Of a DNA stretch of 64,000 bases, positions 1 to 9,237 are shown piece by piece. The position numbers and the translations under genes were made by a program. The notes beneath the pieces were generated by a model. That model saw only the letters and a program-made list of their open reading frames with translations. It made no database searches and was not told where the DNA came from. Source of the DNA: Chthonomonas sp. (lineage in GTDB: Bacteria > Armatimonadota > Fimbriimonadia > Fimbriimonadales > Fimbriimonadaceae); assembly GCA_016788115.1 (NCBI GenBank), contig JAEURR010000009.1, forward strand, positions 1-64,000, given 5' to 3'. Positions within the stretch are counted from its first letter, which is position 1, and each line of letters opens with the position of its first letter.

Positions 1-78
1 AACGTGACGCCTTCGCACTACGAAGTCGTCCCGAACAACATTGCGTCGGAAATCATCTCGAAGTCGCAGAGTAAATAA
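1..78 (+). CDS. C-terminal fragment of an unidentified protein
   Basis: An open frame enters from the left edge and reads 25 codons before the TAA at 76-78. The visible peptide ends in NNIASEIISKSQSK. It is too short to assign a family. Codon use is compatible with coding sequence, and the next gene is convergent and starts its own stop codon only 15 nt away, so this is most likely the true end of a plus-strand gene. No clear hairpin terminator lies between the two stop codons. Confidence 0.5.
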   Translation, partial: NVTPSHYEVVPNNIASEIISKSQSK

Positions 79-93
79 GCGCTGGTTCTTGCA

Positions 94-1221
94 TCATCGC
101 CTAGTCCTTCTCCTGAGGAGGATCAGCGTACCGGTCACGAGGGCAGCGAGCGTGCCGGGTTCCGGTACGGGGTCGAGTCTGACCAGTGCGTAGGTGTTTC
201 CTGTGGGCCTCTTCATGGTCCCGTAGACCCTTCCGAGGTCGTCGATGCCTTTCACCTGACCAAAGGACCACCCCGCGGGGACCTGGGTCTTGACGGCGGC
301 GTAGAGATCAATCCACTCATCATAGGGAGCGTCCCAGAGCGCCCAGTGGTATCGGTACTTCGTGGATCCGTCGAACTTCTGGGTGAAATCCAGGACGATC
401 TGTCCCTTGTTATTGATACCGGGCGCATTAGGGTTGCCGCCGCCGCCGGAGAACGAGGGTGCGGGGAGGTAGGTGAGGGAATGGAGCGTGGTGACTCGCG
501 CGGTGGGGCGGCCGCTCACTGGGTCCTCTTCAGGGTCGACGCTTTGCGCTTGATCGTTCATGCCCTGCAGGGTGGAGTATTTACCACCGCTTAGCCCTAC
601 GGATGAGAAAACGAAACCTTCTTCTGGGCTCCAGTACCCTGCCCGTTGTTCGAAGTCTCCACTACTCGTGTAGAAAAATGCCCTGCCTTTGGCATCGACT
701 CGTGTGAAAGTGCCTTGGAAACCTGCGGGGAATGGCATCGTGACGACCCCGTTCTTCATGTAGAAGGGGATTCCCTCCTCGTAACCGAGATAGTAGTGTC
801 CTACGACGACTCCGCTGTCGTTGATATCCCGGGCCCAGGCGTAGCGATGATTGCTATCTGTGGGGATAGCGATCTCAGTGCCGTCGGCATACCTCACGCC
901 GCCGCCAGAGGACTGACCTGTGTTGTAGACAAAGTCCCCTCGGTTGTTGCACCCCAGCGTGGAGACCCAGGTTTTCAAGTTGTTAGTGCCGCTGGGCGTG
1001 ATTGAACCACTTGCGTAATATCTGTAGTCTTGTCCGTAAGCGACGACAACGTCTAGGGTTCCTTGGGATGCTACTTTGTTGACCCCTATGTAAGTAGGCA
1101 GACCAGTAAACCCCGGTGGGTTCTCGATCTTGATCTCGCTGAGCTTAAACTGCTGACCGGCCTGCGCTACGCAGATACCCAGCACAGCAAACATGACAGA
1201 TGACGGTCCTCTCCAGTCCAT
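94..1221 (-). CDS. PEP-CTERM sorting-domain protein with HAF-like repeats
   Basis: The predicted protein is secreted and unrelated to known enzymes. The C-terminus carries a classical PEP-CTERM tail: VPEPGTLAALV, a hydrophobic helix, then an Arg-rich end (LLRRRTRR). In characterised systems that signal is cleaved by an exosortase. The body has repeated short segments of the type GMND-Q, GINNKGQIV and GIDDLGRVYG, which resemble the extracellular HAF repeat family. The frame is open to a further Met at 1314, but the N-terminus there is cysteine-rich and not signal-like. The Met at 1221 or the one at 1194 gives a short hydrophobic segment ending AQAGQQ. A GGAGAGGA stretch lies 12 nt before the 1194 Met. 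The true start is therefore uncertain by 9 codons. No exosortase gene is in this window. Confidence 0.8.
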   Translation of the reverse strand: MDWRGPSSVMFAVLGICVAQAGQQFKLSEIKIENPPGFTGLPTYIGVNKVASQGTLDVVVAYGQDYRYYASGSITPSGTNNLKTWVSTLGCNNRGDFVYNTGQSSGGGVRYADGTEIAIPTDSNHRYAWARDINDSGVVVGHYYLGYEEGIPFYMKNGVVTMPFPAGFQGTFTRVDAKGRAFFYTSSGDFEQRAGYWSPEEGFVFSSVGLSGGKYSTLQGMNDQAQSVDPEEDPVSGRPTARVTTLHSLTYLPAPSFSGGGGNPNAPGINNKGQIVLDFTQKFDGSTKYRYHWALWDAPYDEWIDLYAAVKTQVPAGWSFGQVKGIDDLGRVYGTMKRPTGNTYALVRLDPVPEPGTLAALVTGTLILLRRRTRR

Positions 1222-1388
1222 ACCGCCATAGTACGCCATGCCCCAGAATGCACACCCAGCAAAAATACGGTATTCGTGTCGAGTTATCTCATCACATGAA
1301 GTGCAGCGTCGCAAGAGCGAGTTGGAGTGTTATGATGAGGTCAGAGGGTGTCAATATTAATCGGTGGTAAATAGCGAGGAGATGGCTT

Positions 1389-3989
1389 ATGAAACGTGCA
1401 CTAGCATGTGTTTTCATCTTGGTAACAGGGGTAGGGTTTGCCCAGGCACAGTACGGGTATGGACCGGACAATCCCACAAACCCGTACGCCTCGAATAAGT
1501 TCGCGAGGGCGCTGGGGCAGGACCTTGTCGACGGGGTGCTTGATCAGAGCAGCAATACGGAGCTGAGCCCGCCGGGATTTCGCAAGACGTACTACATTCG
1601 CGGGCGGGTCAAGGTTAGCGCCACCTTCATCGAGCCGACGGCAGATTCACAGTATGACCTGAATGCCGTGCCCAATACGACAATTGTTCCCGCGCCCGGG
1701 CAGCGGGCCAGGATCGTACACGGGGTGGGGATTCGCAGCGACGAAGGGCGGTGGCACCCGATCACCGACTTGCTCCTGGAGGGCGCGAGCGAAGACCCAT
1801 GGGCGTTCCGCTTCATCAATCTACCTGAGGGGGCCATGGCCTACTATGTCGACCTCGACGAGCTCGACATAGAACGCATCATCGGAGGATGGCCCCAGAC
1901 ACCGGGGTCGATCTCGGACGGGCGAATCATCGATACCAGGGACGGAGTCGACGGTACGAATCCGTTAAACCCCGCGGCGTTCATCGACGCATTTCGGGCC
2001 GACGACGTGCGCGAAGATGGGCTGACCAAGCCCTGGTCCTGCTCGGTGGACTACGGGGTGGGCGCGCAGCGCGTCTACAGCAGCCCCCTCAGCCTCGCGC
2101 ACGACCAGGTGCCCACCGGTGACCGAAATTTCTGGTGGGCGCGCAGCACCGGCTCGGGTGGGACCGTCACGATCGACGGAGTGTCTCACAAAGTCCTGAG
2201 ATACACCGGAACGAGGACAGAATTTGAATGGGAGAGTAGGCGACATGAATCACCCCCGGACTCGACGGATCTGCGCATCGTCTGCTTTCCGCAGCACGAG
2301 TACACCAGCGTGAACGTGGGCGTAGTGAAAGGTCCTGGACAATTGGTGGGGGTGAAGCAAGACTTTGCCCTCTCAGGTGACCCTTTCTCGCCGACCGGCA
2401 ACATCCAGTTTTTCAACCAGAACCAGCGATTCACACTGATGAACGCTCCCGAATACGTGCGCCAGCCGGGCGATATGGTGATCAGCTACGCACGGCACAG
2501 GGTCTATTTTCTCCCCTACTCGTACGACCACATAAGCCCGACGCCGGATGCATCGGCCCAAGTACTGAATCTGAGCTTGCCCGACATCTCGAATCCGGCT
2601 GCTGCGCCACCCGATCGAAAAGCCTATGACGCTCCGCTGTGGTTCTGGAACTGCGATGGCGTTCACCTACAGGATATCGACTTCGAAGCCTGCGCCGGAG
2701 CCGGGCTCATACTGACGCGGGTTGGCGCGACGATCGGCTCGGCTACGACTCGCGGCATGGTCGTGGAGAACTGTAGGTTCTTGAATGGCGGACTGACGGG
2801 GCTGCGGTTGGAACGCTGCTACCAGTCCCGCACTCTCGGTTGCTCATTCGACCACATTCAGGGGATCGCATACCGCTCCACGCAGAAGATAAGTGAGGAG
2901 CCTCCCTCAAGGACCTACGAAGATTTCCGCACGCTGCACGACCAGAACAACTGGATCTACGGCTGCACGTTCACGCACATCGGCACGATGCATCCGAGCC
3001 TGGCCGCCATTCAGATGCTTCACCGTCCGAGCCACACGATCATCACTCAGAGTGTATTTGAAGACATCTCGGGGCCAGTCATGGTGCTAACGGGTGTCAG
3101 TACTCACATCCATGCCAACACGTTCAATCGCTGCTCGCCAGACGTGGCCGAATCCGGGGTCATTTACCAGGGAAAATCGCTCACTGCCCTGGGGCTGAAG
3201 GTGAGCCAAAACACCTTCACCAACTGCGCCAAGGGGGCCGAATTTGGTGCAGCCGCAGACTCATCGTTCTACCGCCACCACTCGTGCGTGATGCTGGATG
3301 ACGGGATGTCGGGAGCCGAGATCGCGGGGAACACATTCGGCCCGCTTGTCCCGGTGGGTCAGACCTTTGGGGCGGATCCGGAAGAGTATCCGATGCAGAT
3401 CAACGGTGGACAGTTTAACCTGATCGATCGGAACGAATTCCCGAACCCGGTTCCTGACTTCATCGTTCATGGCGATGCGACAGTTCGCGGTTTCTTTCCA
3501 GGTGCTGCAAACAGTTACATCGAGAGTGCCTCTGGAGGGACGTCTACCGCCACCACGAACGACTTTATCCAGTTACTTGCAAACTCATTCTGCGTCCCGC
3601 ATCCAGAGTCGGTAGCTTACGTGTTTCACACCACTCCGTGGACAACGAAATTCGGAGTGGCGTCCGGCCCATTCTCTGGCGGGAGCTACTACGGTGCGGA
3701 CCTCCAGGCGGCTGGGGTGGTCTCGGACGCCAACGGGCTGCGGGCCCTGAGTGCCTTTTGGTTCGACGGGGGTGACCGCCAGTCGCGTTGGTTCACTTTG
3801 CTGAATCCGGCCAACGCCGCTGCCGGCTACAAGCTAAGAATGCGCGGAAACCGCATCAACGGGCCTGTCAATTTCTTGAGCCGGATGCATGGCGAAGCGG
3901 GCAATGCGGATGCCTTCGAGTACACTTACGATTCAGTTCCATACTTGGCATACCAACTTTTCTATGTTGCTCCGCCAGGGTACGAGTGA
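1389..3989 (+). CDS. Large secreted right-handed beta-helix protein
   Basis: This 866-residue protein has a clear Sec signal peptide (MKRALACVFILVTG..., cleavage after AQA near residue 22). A GAGGAG Shine-Dalgarno lies 7 nt before ATG. From roughly residue 420 to 700 it contains short repeats such as GLRLERCYQSRTLGCSF, IITQSVFEDISG and HIHANTFNRCS. This N-x-F/C-x-N ladder pattern is typical of right-handed parallel beta-helix proteins (pectate-lyase-like fold). Such folds often bind or cleave polysaccharides, but no catalytic set can be assigned here, so the substrate is unknown. The N-terminal 400 residues and C-terminal 160 residues have no recognisable domain. It is divergent from the PEP-CTERM gene, with about 170 nt between the two starts. 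Confidence 0.8.
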   Translation: MKRALACVFILVTGVGFAQAQYGYGPDNPTNPYASNKFARALGQDLVDGVLDQSSNTELSPPGFRKTYYIRGRVKVSATFIEPTADSQYDLNAVPNTTIVPAPGQRARIVHGVGIRSDEGRWHPITDLLLEGASEDPWAFRFINLPEGAMAYYVDLDELDIERIIGGWPQTPGSISDGRIIDTRDGVDGTNPLNPAAFIDAFRADDVREDGLTKPWSCSVDYGVGAQRVYSSPLSLAHDQVPTGDRNFWWARSTGSGGTVTIDGVSHKVLRYTGTRTEFEWESRRHESPPDSTDLRIVCFPQHEYTSVNVGVVKGPGQLVGVKQDFALSGDPFSPTGNIQFFNQNQRFTLMNAPEYVRQPGDMVISYARHRVYFLPYSYDHISPTPDASAQVLNLSLPDISNPAAAPPDRKAYDAPLWFWNCDGVHLQDIDFEACAGAGLILTRVGATIGSATTRGMVVENCRFLNGGLTGLRLERCYQSRTLGCSFDHIQGIAYRSTQKISEEPPSRTYEDFRTLHDQNNWIYGCTFTHIGTMHPSLAAIQMLHRPSHTIITQSVFEDISGPVMVLTGVSTHIHANTFNRCSPDVAESGVIYQGKSLTALGLKVSQNTFTNCAKGAEFGAAADSSFYRHHSCVMLDDGMSGAEIAGNTFGPLVPVGQTFGADPEEYPMQINGGQFNLIDRNEFPNPVPDFIVHGDATVRGFFPGAANSYIESASGGTSTATTNDFIQLLANSFCVPHPESVAYVFHTTPWTTKFGVASGPFSGGSYYGADLQAAGVVSDANGLRALSAFWFDGGDRQSRWFTLLNPANAAAGYKLRMRGNRINGPVNFLSRMHGEAGNADAFEYTYDSVPYLAYQLFYVAPPGYE

Positions 3990-4057
3990 CCCAATCGCAG
4001 GGTGCAACCGATCAGTTTGGGGTGGGCTACGCTTGGCGGCAGACCCGGTCAGGCGTC

Positions 4058-4087
4058 TTGACCTGATAACCTGAATTGGTCCATAAT
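4058..4087 (+). promoter_or_regulatory. Sigma-70-type promoter for tuf
   Basis: TTGACC (4058-4063) and CATAAT (4082-4087) are separated by 18 nt; each matches the consensus in 5 of 6 positions. The promoter lies about 140 nt upstream of the tuf start and fits a strong, separately transcribed tuf. The intervening leader has no clear hairpin. Confidence 0.6.
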
Positions 4088-4223
4088 CTCACGTTCGCGC
4101 GCGGATGTAGTGTTCGTGTGCGTCATCGAATCCGGCCTTGGACCTACGGGACCTCGGTGGCTCTGCAAAGGCGGCGATGCTGACAGCGGAAAAAACCGGA
4201 AGAGAGCATAAGGAAACAAAACC

Positions 4224-5435
4224 ATGGCAAGAGCAAAATTCGAACGAAAGAAGCCGCACGTCAACATCGGCACCATTGGTCACGTCGACCACGGCAAGAC
4301 GACCCTAACCGCCGCAATCACCGGCGTTCTCCAGACTAAGGGTCTGGCGCAAGCCCGCCGCTACGACGAGATCGACAGTGCACCCGAAGAGAAGGCTCGC
4401 GGTATCACGATCAACATCTCGCACCAGGAGTACGAGACGGAGACGCGACACTACGCGCACGTCGACTGTCCTGGTCACGCTGACTTTATCAAGAACATGA
4501 TCACGGGTGCCGCCCAGATGGACGGCGCGATCCTCGTGGTTGCCGGTACCGACGGTCCGATGCAGCAGACGCGAGAGCACATCCTGCTCGCTCGACAGGT
4601 CGGCGTCCCGTACATCGTCGTATACATCAACAAGTGCGACGACGTGGACGACGATGAGCTGCTCGATCTGGTCGAGCTCGAAATCCGAGAACTGCTGTCC
4701 AAGTACGGCTTCCCGGGCGACGACACTCCGATCATTCGCGGTTCGGCTCGCAAGGCTCTCGACCAGGTCGAAGCCGGAACGGTCAACTTCGATGACAAGT
4801 GGGTCAAGGGCATCATCGACCTGATGGACGCAGTGGACAGCTTCATCCCGACGCCAGAGCGCGATCAGGACAAGCCGTTCCTCATGGCGGTTGAAGACGT
4901 CTTCACCATCACCGGTCGCGGTACCGTTGCGACGGGTCGTGTCGAGCGAGGCACGCTTAACATCAACACCGAAGTCGAGATCGTCGGTCTGCGAGAAGCA
5001 CCGATGAAGACCGTCTGTACGGGCGTTGAAATGTTCCGTAAGCTGCTGGACAGTGCACAGGCTGGTGACAACGTCGGGCTGCTCCTCCGCGGTGTCGACC
5101 GCAAGGAGATTGAGCGAGGCATGGTTATCTGTAAGCCAGGCTCGATCAAGCCGCACACCAAGTTCGAAGCACAGGTCTACGTTCTCTCGAAGGAAGAAGG
5201 CGGTCGCCACACCCCGTTCGTCACGGGTTACCGACCTCAGTTCTACTTCCGCACGACGGACGTTACCGGTACCTTGAACCTGCCGACGGGCGTTGAAATG
5301 GTCATGCCCGGAGACAACATCACCATGACGATCGAGCTCATCGCTCCGATCGCTATGGAAGAAGGCTCCAAGTTCGCTATCCGAGAGGGTGGCCGAACGG
5401 TTGGTGCCGGTACGGTTACCAAGGTCATTCAGTAA
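4224..5435 (+). CDS. tuf: Translation elongation factor Tu
   Basis: EF-Tu carries aminoacyl-tRNA to the ribosomal A site as a GTP complex. The 403-residue product has the P-loop GHVDHGKT at residues 19-26, the switch I segment with EEKARGITI, switch [10 protein letters not shown], and the NKCD guanine-specificity motif. These are followed by the two beta-barrel domains, ending in GTVTKVIQ. Its length is normal for the family (about 394-405). An AAGGAAACAAAACC leader just before ATG supplies a weak Shine-Dalgarno. The next gene is rpsJ, as at the end of many str operons, but fusA, rpsG and rpsL are not upstream. The gene has its own promoter, and a hairpin follows it. A long open frame on the opposite strand is a codon-bias shadow. 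Confidence 0.99.
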   Translation: MARAKFERKKPHVNIGTIGHVDHGKTTLTAAITGVLQTKGLAQARRYDEIDSAPEEKARGITINISHQEYETETRHYAHVDCPGHADFIKNMITGAAQMDGAILVVAGTDGPMQQTREHILLARQVGVPYIVVYINKCDDVDDDELLDLVELEIRELLSKYGFPGDDTPIIRGSARKALDQVEAGTVNFDDKWVKGIIDLMDAVDSFIPTPERDQDKPFLMAVEDVFTITGRGTVATGRVERGTLNINTEVEIVGLREAPMKTVCTGVEMFRKLLDSAQAGDNVGLLLRGVDRKEIERGMVICKPGSIKPHTKFEAQVYVLSKEEGGRHTPFVTGYRPQFYFRTTDVTGTLNLPTGVEMVMPGDNITMTIELIAPIAMEEGSKFAIREGGRTVGAGTVTKVIQ

Positions 5436-5455
5436 GCCTGAAGCCCGGAAACCAC

Positions 5456-5491
5456 AAGGTCCTTGCCCCCTTCGGGGAGCGAGGACCTTTC
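5456..5491 (+). terminator. Hairpin after tuf
   Basis: AAGGTCCT (5456-5463) pairs with AGGACCTT (5482-5489), with an inner CCCC/GGGG stem closed by TTC. The T-run is short (TTT), so termination may be partial and allow some read-through into rpsJ. Confidence 0.65.
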
Positions 5492-5503
5492 CATTCGGGT
5501 GGG

Positions 5504-5509
5504 TATAAT
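5504..5509 (+). promoter_or_regulatory. Candidate -10 element for rpsJ
   Basis: A perfect TATAAT lies 71 nt upstream of rpsJ, just after the tuf hairpin. There is no good -35 box at 17 nt. It suggests that rpsJ can be transcribed independently of tuf. Confidence 0.45.
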
Positions 5510-5580
5510 GTGCATTCGACTGCAAGGTTGGAGCACCTCGCCGGGTGCTTGGTATTTGCGGTCAACCGGAGAACCATCAA

Positions 5581-5889
5581 ATGGCACAAATCAAAGTACG
5601 AATTCGTCTGCGCGCCTACGATCACCGCATTCTCGACCAGTCTGCGGAAAAGATCGTCGAGACCGCGCGCCGCACCGGAGCCCGAATTGCGGGCCCAATC
5701 CCCCTTCCCACTCACATCCGACGCTGGTGCGTTATCCGCGGCCCGCACATCGACAAGGAGTCGATGGAGCACTTCGAGCTGCGCACGCACAACCGCCTGA
5801 TCGATATCCTTGAGCCGACGAACAAGACCATTGACGCGCTCATGCGACTGGATCTGCCAAGCGGCGTCGACATCCAGATCAAGCTCTAA
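5581..5889 (+). CDS. rpsJ: 30S ribosomal protein S10
   Basis: The 102-residue product reads [20 protein letters not shown] at its N-terminus, which is the S10 signature, and contains the [10 protein letters not shown] and [14 protein letters not shown] segments. Its length is standard. S10 is part of the 30S head and doubles as NusE in antitermination. In most bacteria rpsJ opens the S10 operon and is followed by rplC. Here it is followed at once by a terminator and a convergent gene, and rplC lies about 26 kb away on the other strand. The frame extends 12 codons upstream, but family alignment and the usual MAQ start favour 5581. Confidence 0.98.
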   Translation: MAQIKVRIRLRAYDHRILDQSAEKIVETARRTGARIAGPIPLPTHIRRWCVIRGPHIDKESMEHFELRTHNRLIDILEPTNKTIDALMRLDLPSGVDIQIKL

Positions 5890-5912
5890 TCAAGGGGCGA
5901 AGTCAACACTTT

Positions 5913-5948
5913 CGGGCGAATCTGCCATCCGGCAGGTTTGCCCGATTT
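5913..5948. terminator. Bidirectional hairpin between rpsJ and the J-like gene
   Basis: CGGGC (5913-5917) pairs with GCCCG (5940-5944), with an inner TCTGCC/GGCAGG stem. It sits between two convergent stop codons (5889 and 5950) and can serve both strands. Confidence 0.65.
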
Positions 5949-5949
5949 G

Positions 5950-6351
5950 CTATTCGATCTCGAGCGATTTGAAGCGGCGCTCGGTCTCGCTGTACTGGTC
6001 CGCGAGCTTGGTGTACGCCAAGTTGACCCGTCGCTGCAGCTCAGCGGCATGCTCCCGCTCCTGGCTCCCCTCGGGGAACCGTGCGGGATCTGCGCGCTTG
6101 TTCAGCCGGTCGTACGCCTTCCGGAGCTCAGAGTAGGCGCAACCCTCCGGGATGCCGAGGATCTTTCGGGCGACCACAAGCTGATCGACTTCGGGAAGGA
6201 GTTCGCTGGGTGCGGGGGCATCGGCCGGACGTCCCGGAGATGTCGGAATCGAGGGCTGATCCAGCTCCTCTTCGGCGCGCACCAAGTCCAAGTCCTTGAT
6301 CCGTTCCCATTCGCGGTTCACGTATGCACGCAGAAGATTGTAGGGTCGCAT
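5950..6351 (-). CDS. J-domain-like protein lacking the HPD histidine
   Basis: The 133-residue product begins MRPYNLLRAYVNREWERIKD and has a C-terminal segment resembling a DnaJ J-domain: ARKILGIP, SELRKAYDRLNKRADPARF, then NLAYTKLADQYSETERR. In a true J-domain the loop between helices II and III is HPD, which stimulates Hsp70 ATPase. Here the same position reads ADP, so Hsp70 stimulation is doubtful. The reading frame is open upstream to 6417, but that would overlap the preceding gene, and the MRPYNLL start gives a sensible N-terminus. It is the last gene of the aldolase-hisS-barrel operon, 22 nt after the preceding stop. No signal peptide is seen, so it is probably cytoplasmic. Confidence 0.75.
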   Translation of the reverse strand: MRPYNLLRAYVNREWERIKDLDLVRAEEELDQPSIPTSPGRPADAPAPSELLPEVDQLVVARKILGIPEGCAYSELRKAYDRLNKRADPARFPEGSQEREHAAELQRRVNLAYTKLADQYSETERRFKSLEIE

Positions 6352-6373
6352 AGGGCCGTTCACAGATAGGTTA

Positions 6374-7261
6374 TCACAGTCGGATTCGAAGCCCGACAGA
6401 GAGGTCCTTCCATACACCTCGCTCGAATCGGACGAAAGACTTCAGGGACAGATTCTTGCTGACTTTCAAGTCACTCTCGACACGGTAGAAGTCGACTCGA
6501 TCGCGCCATTCGCGACTGTATCCGACGACAAGCATGAGCTGCTCGTCCAATGAACCGAAGATCGCTCGGATGTCCGTGATGTCTTGCGAGAGATCCAAGG
6601 GACTGTTCGAACGTCGCAGACCCACGTACTCGCCAACCAGCCGGAACCGCCCGAAGTTTCGACTCGCATCCGCACCGACCACCAGCTTGTAGCCACGACC
6701 TGGACCGGGGCTCGACTGCGGGTCGCGCAACATCCCAAGACTCGTGCCTGCGGCGCTCAGATGCTGACCACTGGCCACGCTGATCCCGACCCGATCACCG
6801 ACGCGTGCCATCGCCCCGCGGAGCTTCTGGACGCCATTGTCGAAGAGCGCCATGCGGATGGGGACGTTGAGTCCGGGGATGATGGCATCGTAGCGCGCCC
6901 CCAGGGCCGCCTCCCGGATGAGATTCTTGTCGCCAAAGGGAAGGTACTGCCGCCCCACGCGCCATACGCTGGGGTCCTCGATGTACGCCTCGTCGAGTTG
7001 CTCGGTATCGAGGTCACCAGGTATTTTCTGCAGCCGCTCCGAGATGAGGACGTAGTAGCCCGGCTCAAGGATGAGTCCCACTCCGATCGTGCTTGGCCGC
7101 CCAAGCGGGTCGAACCATCGTAACCGATTCTTGGACCCGGTGGTGCTCGTATAGTTTGGGTTTAGATCGACCCGCAGGACCACGTCGGGAGTCTGCGCGA
7201 TTGCCATGCTAGCCATCGCCACCGAGGAGACTAGGATCAGCGAGTTACGCACGGGCCACAT
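6374..7261 (-). CDS. Secreted outer-membrane beta-barrel-like protein
   Basis: The 295-residue product has a signal peptide (MWPVRNSLILVSSVAMASMAIAQ) and then alternating amphipathic strands with many aromatic and charged residues, for example YKLVVGADASRNFGRFRLVGEYVG. It ends in VGLRIRL, a beta-strand-like C-terminus. This pattern suggests an outer-membrane barrel of perhaps 12 strands, but no family could be named. Its ATG lies inside the 3' end of hisS (17-nt overlap), which implies translational coupling to an unrelated housekeeping gene. A role as porin or surface protein is inference. Confidence 0.7.
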   Translation of the reverse strand: MWPVRNSLILVSSVAMASMAIAQTPDVVLRVDLNPNYTSTTGSKNRLRWFDPLGRPSTIGVGLILEPGYYVLISERLQKIPGDLDTEQLDEAYIEDPSVWRVGRQYLPFGDKNLIREAALGARYDAIIPGLNVPIRMALFDNGVQKLRGAMARVGDRVGISVASGQHLSAAGTSLGMLRDPQSSPGPGRGYKLVVGADASRNFGRFRLVGEYVGLRRSNSPLDLSQDITDIRAIFGSLDEQLMLVVGYSREWRDRVDFYRVESDLKVSKNLSLKSFVRFERGVWKDLSVGLRIRL

Positions 7262-8525
7262 CGCTCAAGAAGTCGTTGTAGTTCACCGTCTCTTGGGTCC
7301 CTGCGCCAAGGTCTTTGACCGTGAGCGTGCCGCCAGCCAGTTCGTCCTCACCCAAGATCAAGGCGCGCTTGGCTCCAGATCGGTCCGCCGCCTTGAATTG
7401 AGCACGCAAGCTCCGGCCCTGGATGTCGGTGCCACACGCCGCACCAGTCGCACGAAGAGAGCGAACAAGTTCCCGGACCTTGGCCTCCGCCTCAGCGGAA
7501 GCGCATACGACATAGTAGTCGGGACGGGGTGCTTCCGGGAGAAGCCCTTGAGACTCCATGACGATGATGACTCGCTCGACCCCCGCGCCAAAGCCGACGC
7601 TTGGGGTCGCTGGGCCGCCGATCTCTTTGATCAGATTGTCGTAACGTCCGCCGCCGCACAGGGCAGTCTGAGCCCCCAGGTTGGTGCTCTGTACTTCGAA
7701 AACAGTGTCGGTGTAGTAGTCCAGGCCGCGTACGATTTCAGGAGTGACGGCGTACGGTACTCCCGCCTCCGTCAGCAGGCTCTGCACCTGCGCAAAGTTC
7801 GCCGCGCTCTCCGACTCCAGATAGTCCAGCACGCTTGGCGCACCCTGCAAAGCTGCCCGCATCGCGGGATCCTTGGAATCCAGCATCCGGAGCGGATTGC
7901 GCTCGGCTTGCGCGCGCGCTTCAGTGCCCTGGTCCGCCAGGTACGACTCCATGTGCTTGAGCAGTGCGTCGCGGTAGGCCACGCGAGTCTCAGTGCGGCC
8001 GATGGAGTTCAGTGAAACCTTGAGACCCCGGACGCCGAACCGCTCATAGAACCGGTAGGCGAGCTCGATCATCTCGGCATCTGCCGCGGGCGAATCGGTG
8101 CCGATAAGTTCCGCGCCGACCTGGTGTGCCTGTCGGTATCTGCCGCGCTGCGGCCGTTCATACCGGAAAATGTGGGTGAAGTACCAAAGCCGTGTAGGGC
8201 CGCCTGACGCCCCTAGATTGTGCTGCAGATAGGCGCGCATAACCGGCGCAGTGCCTTCCGGCTTCAGGCTGATGCTACGGTCGCCCTTGTCAAGGAACGA
8301 GTACATCTGCTTCGTGACGATCTCGCTTGTGTCGCCACTCGTCCGCGTGAAGAGCTCGGTGTCTTCGAAAATCGGAGTGCGGATTTCGGAGTATCCAAAC
8401 TGGTTGCTCAGCTGCGCAAAGGTGTCTTCCACCCATCGCCAAACATGCGAGTCGAACGTGCGCTCACTGCGCGAAGCGTCATACGGCAGGACGTCGTTCG
8501 TTCCTCGAGGTGATTGGTAGGGCAT
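7245..8525 (-). CDS. hisS: Histidyl-tRNA synthetase
   Basis: Class II synthetase that charges tRNA-His. The 426-residue product is of normal length. It shows the N-terminal PRGTNDVLP motif 1 region, the motif 2 loop FRYERPQRGRYRQAHQ, the histidine-specific LDYYTDTVFEV segment, and the GFGAGVERVI motif 3. These are followed by the C-terminal anticodon-binding alpha/beta domain (DYYVVCASAEAEAKVRELV). It lies 24 nt downstream of the aldolase gene, and its last 17 nt overlap the start of the barrel-like gene, so it belongs to a four-gene minus-strand operon. Confidence 0.98.
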   Translation of the reverse strand: MPYQSPRGTNDVLPYDASRSERTFDSHVWRWVEDTFAQLSNQFGYSEIRTPIFEDTELFTRTSGDTSEIVTKQMYSFLDKGDRSISLKPEGTAPVMRAYLQHNLGASGGPTRLWYFTHIFRYERPQRGRYRQAHQVGAELIGTDSPAADAEMIELAYRFYERFGVRGLKVSLNSIGRTETRVAYRDALLKHMESYLADQGTEARAQAERNPLRMLDSKDPAMRAALQGAPSVLDYLESESAANFAQVQSLLTEAGVPYAVTPEIVRGLDYYTDTVFEVQSTNLGAQTALCGGGRYDNLIKEIGGPATPSVGFGAGVERVIIVMESQGLLPEAPRPDYYVVCASAEAEAKVRELVRSLRATGAACGTDIQGRSLRAQFKAADRSGAKRALILGEDELAGGTLTVKDLGAGTQETVNYNDFLSDVARA

Positions 8526-8549
8526 GCCGCCTATTTTGGCACGACAGCG

Positions 8550-9185
8550 CTAGAGCTGGCCGTTGCCGAACTCGGAGCGGAGCCGCTCGGTCGCATCGGC
8601 GGGCAGCGGAGACGGGCCGCCCAAAGCTCGTGTGAGCCACGCCAAGCGCGCCGTTGCCTCAAGCGTCTCCATGCGGTAGTAGGCGTCCAGGAGGTCGCGT
8701 CCGAGAGTGACCGCCCCGTGATGGCTCAGCAGGATCGCCTTGTGGTCGACAATCAGACGAGAAATCGACTGCGGGACCGCGGTGGTACCCGGAAATCCAA
8801 AAGGGGCGAGAGGGACACTTCCAAGTACTGCCGATGCCTCGGGTGTCAGATGATCGGGGATCGTCTCGCCAGCAACGGCGAACGCGGTGGCGTGTGGGGG
8901 GTGGGCGTGCACCACGGCCATACAGTCCTCGCGTTGCCGATAGACTTCCAGGTGCAAGAGGATCTCACTGCTGGGTGTCCCCGGCCCAAAGGGGGTGCCC
9001 GCGAGGTCCACGACGACAAGGTCTTCGGGTTTTAGGTGACCTTTGCTGACCCCACGCGGGGTGCAAAGCAGTCGACCGTCAGGCATTCTCGCGCTGAGGT
9101 TGCCTTCGGTGGCGCACACCAGGTGTGCGCCCAGCATGCGCTGGCCGACCTCACACATGAGCTCTCGTAGCTTCTGCTCTGGCAT
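8550..9185 (-). CDS. Class II aldolase/adducin family protein (fuculose-phosphate aldolase type)
   Basis: The 211-residue protein has the class II sugar-phosphate aldolase signature: GNLSARM (phosphate binding), TPRGVSK, SSEILLH, the zinc ligands HAHPPH near residue 93, and a third histidine in SHHGAVTLG. Members cleave L-fuculose-1-phosphate or L-ribulose-5-phosphate, or act on methylthioribulose-phosphate; the exact substrate cannot be read from the sequence. No fucose or arabinose pathway genes lie nearby; it heads the hisS operon. Length is normal (about 210-230). Confidence 0.9.
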   Translation of the reverse strand: MPEQKLRELMCEVGQRMLGAHLVCATEGNLSARMPDGRLLCTPRGVSKGHLKPEDLVVVDLAGTPFGPGTPSSEILLHLEVYRQREDCMAVVHAHPPHATAFAVAGETIPDHLTPEASAVLGSVPLAPFGFPGTTAVPQSISRLIVDHKAILLSHHGAVTLGRDLLDAYYRMETLEATARLAWLTRALGGPSPLPADATERLRSEFGNGQL

Positions 9186-9237
9186 TCCAAAGCGATTATG
9201 ACAGGTGCTTCAGCATAGAATCGGGTAGGGTGGCGGG

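Noticed and set aside
4305-5525. Long minus-strand open frame (406 codons) opposite tuf
   Set aside because: It is the antisense shadow of a highly conserved EF-Tu gene with strong codon bias; it has no recognisable domain.
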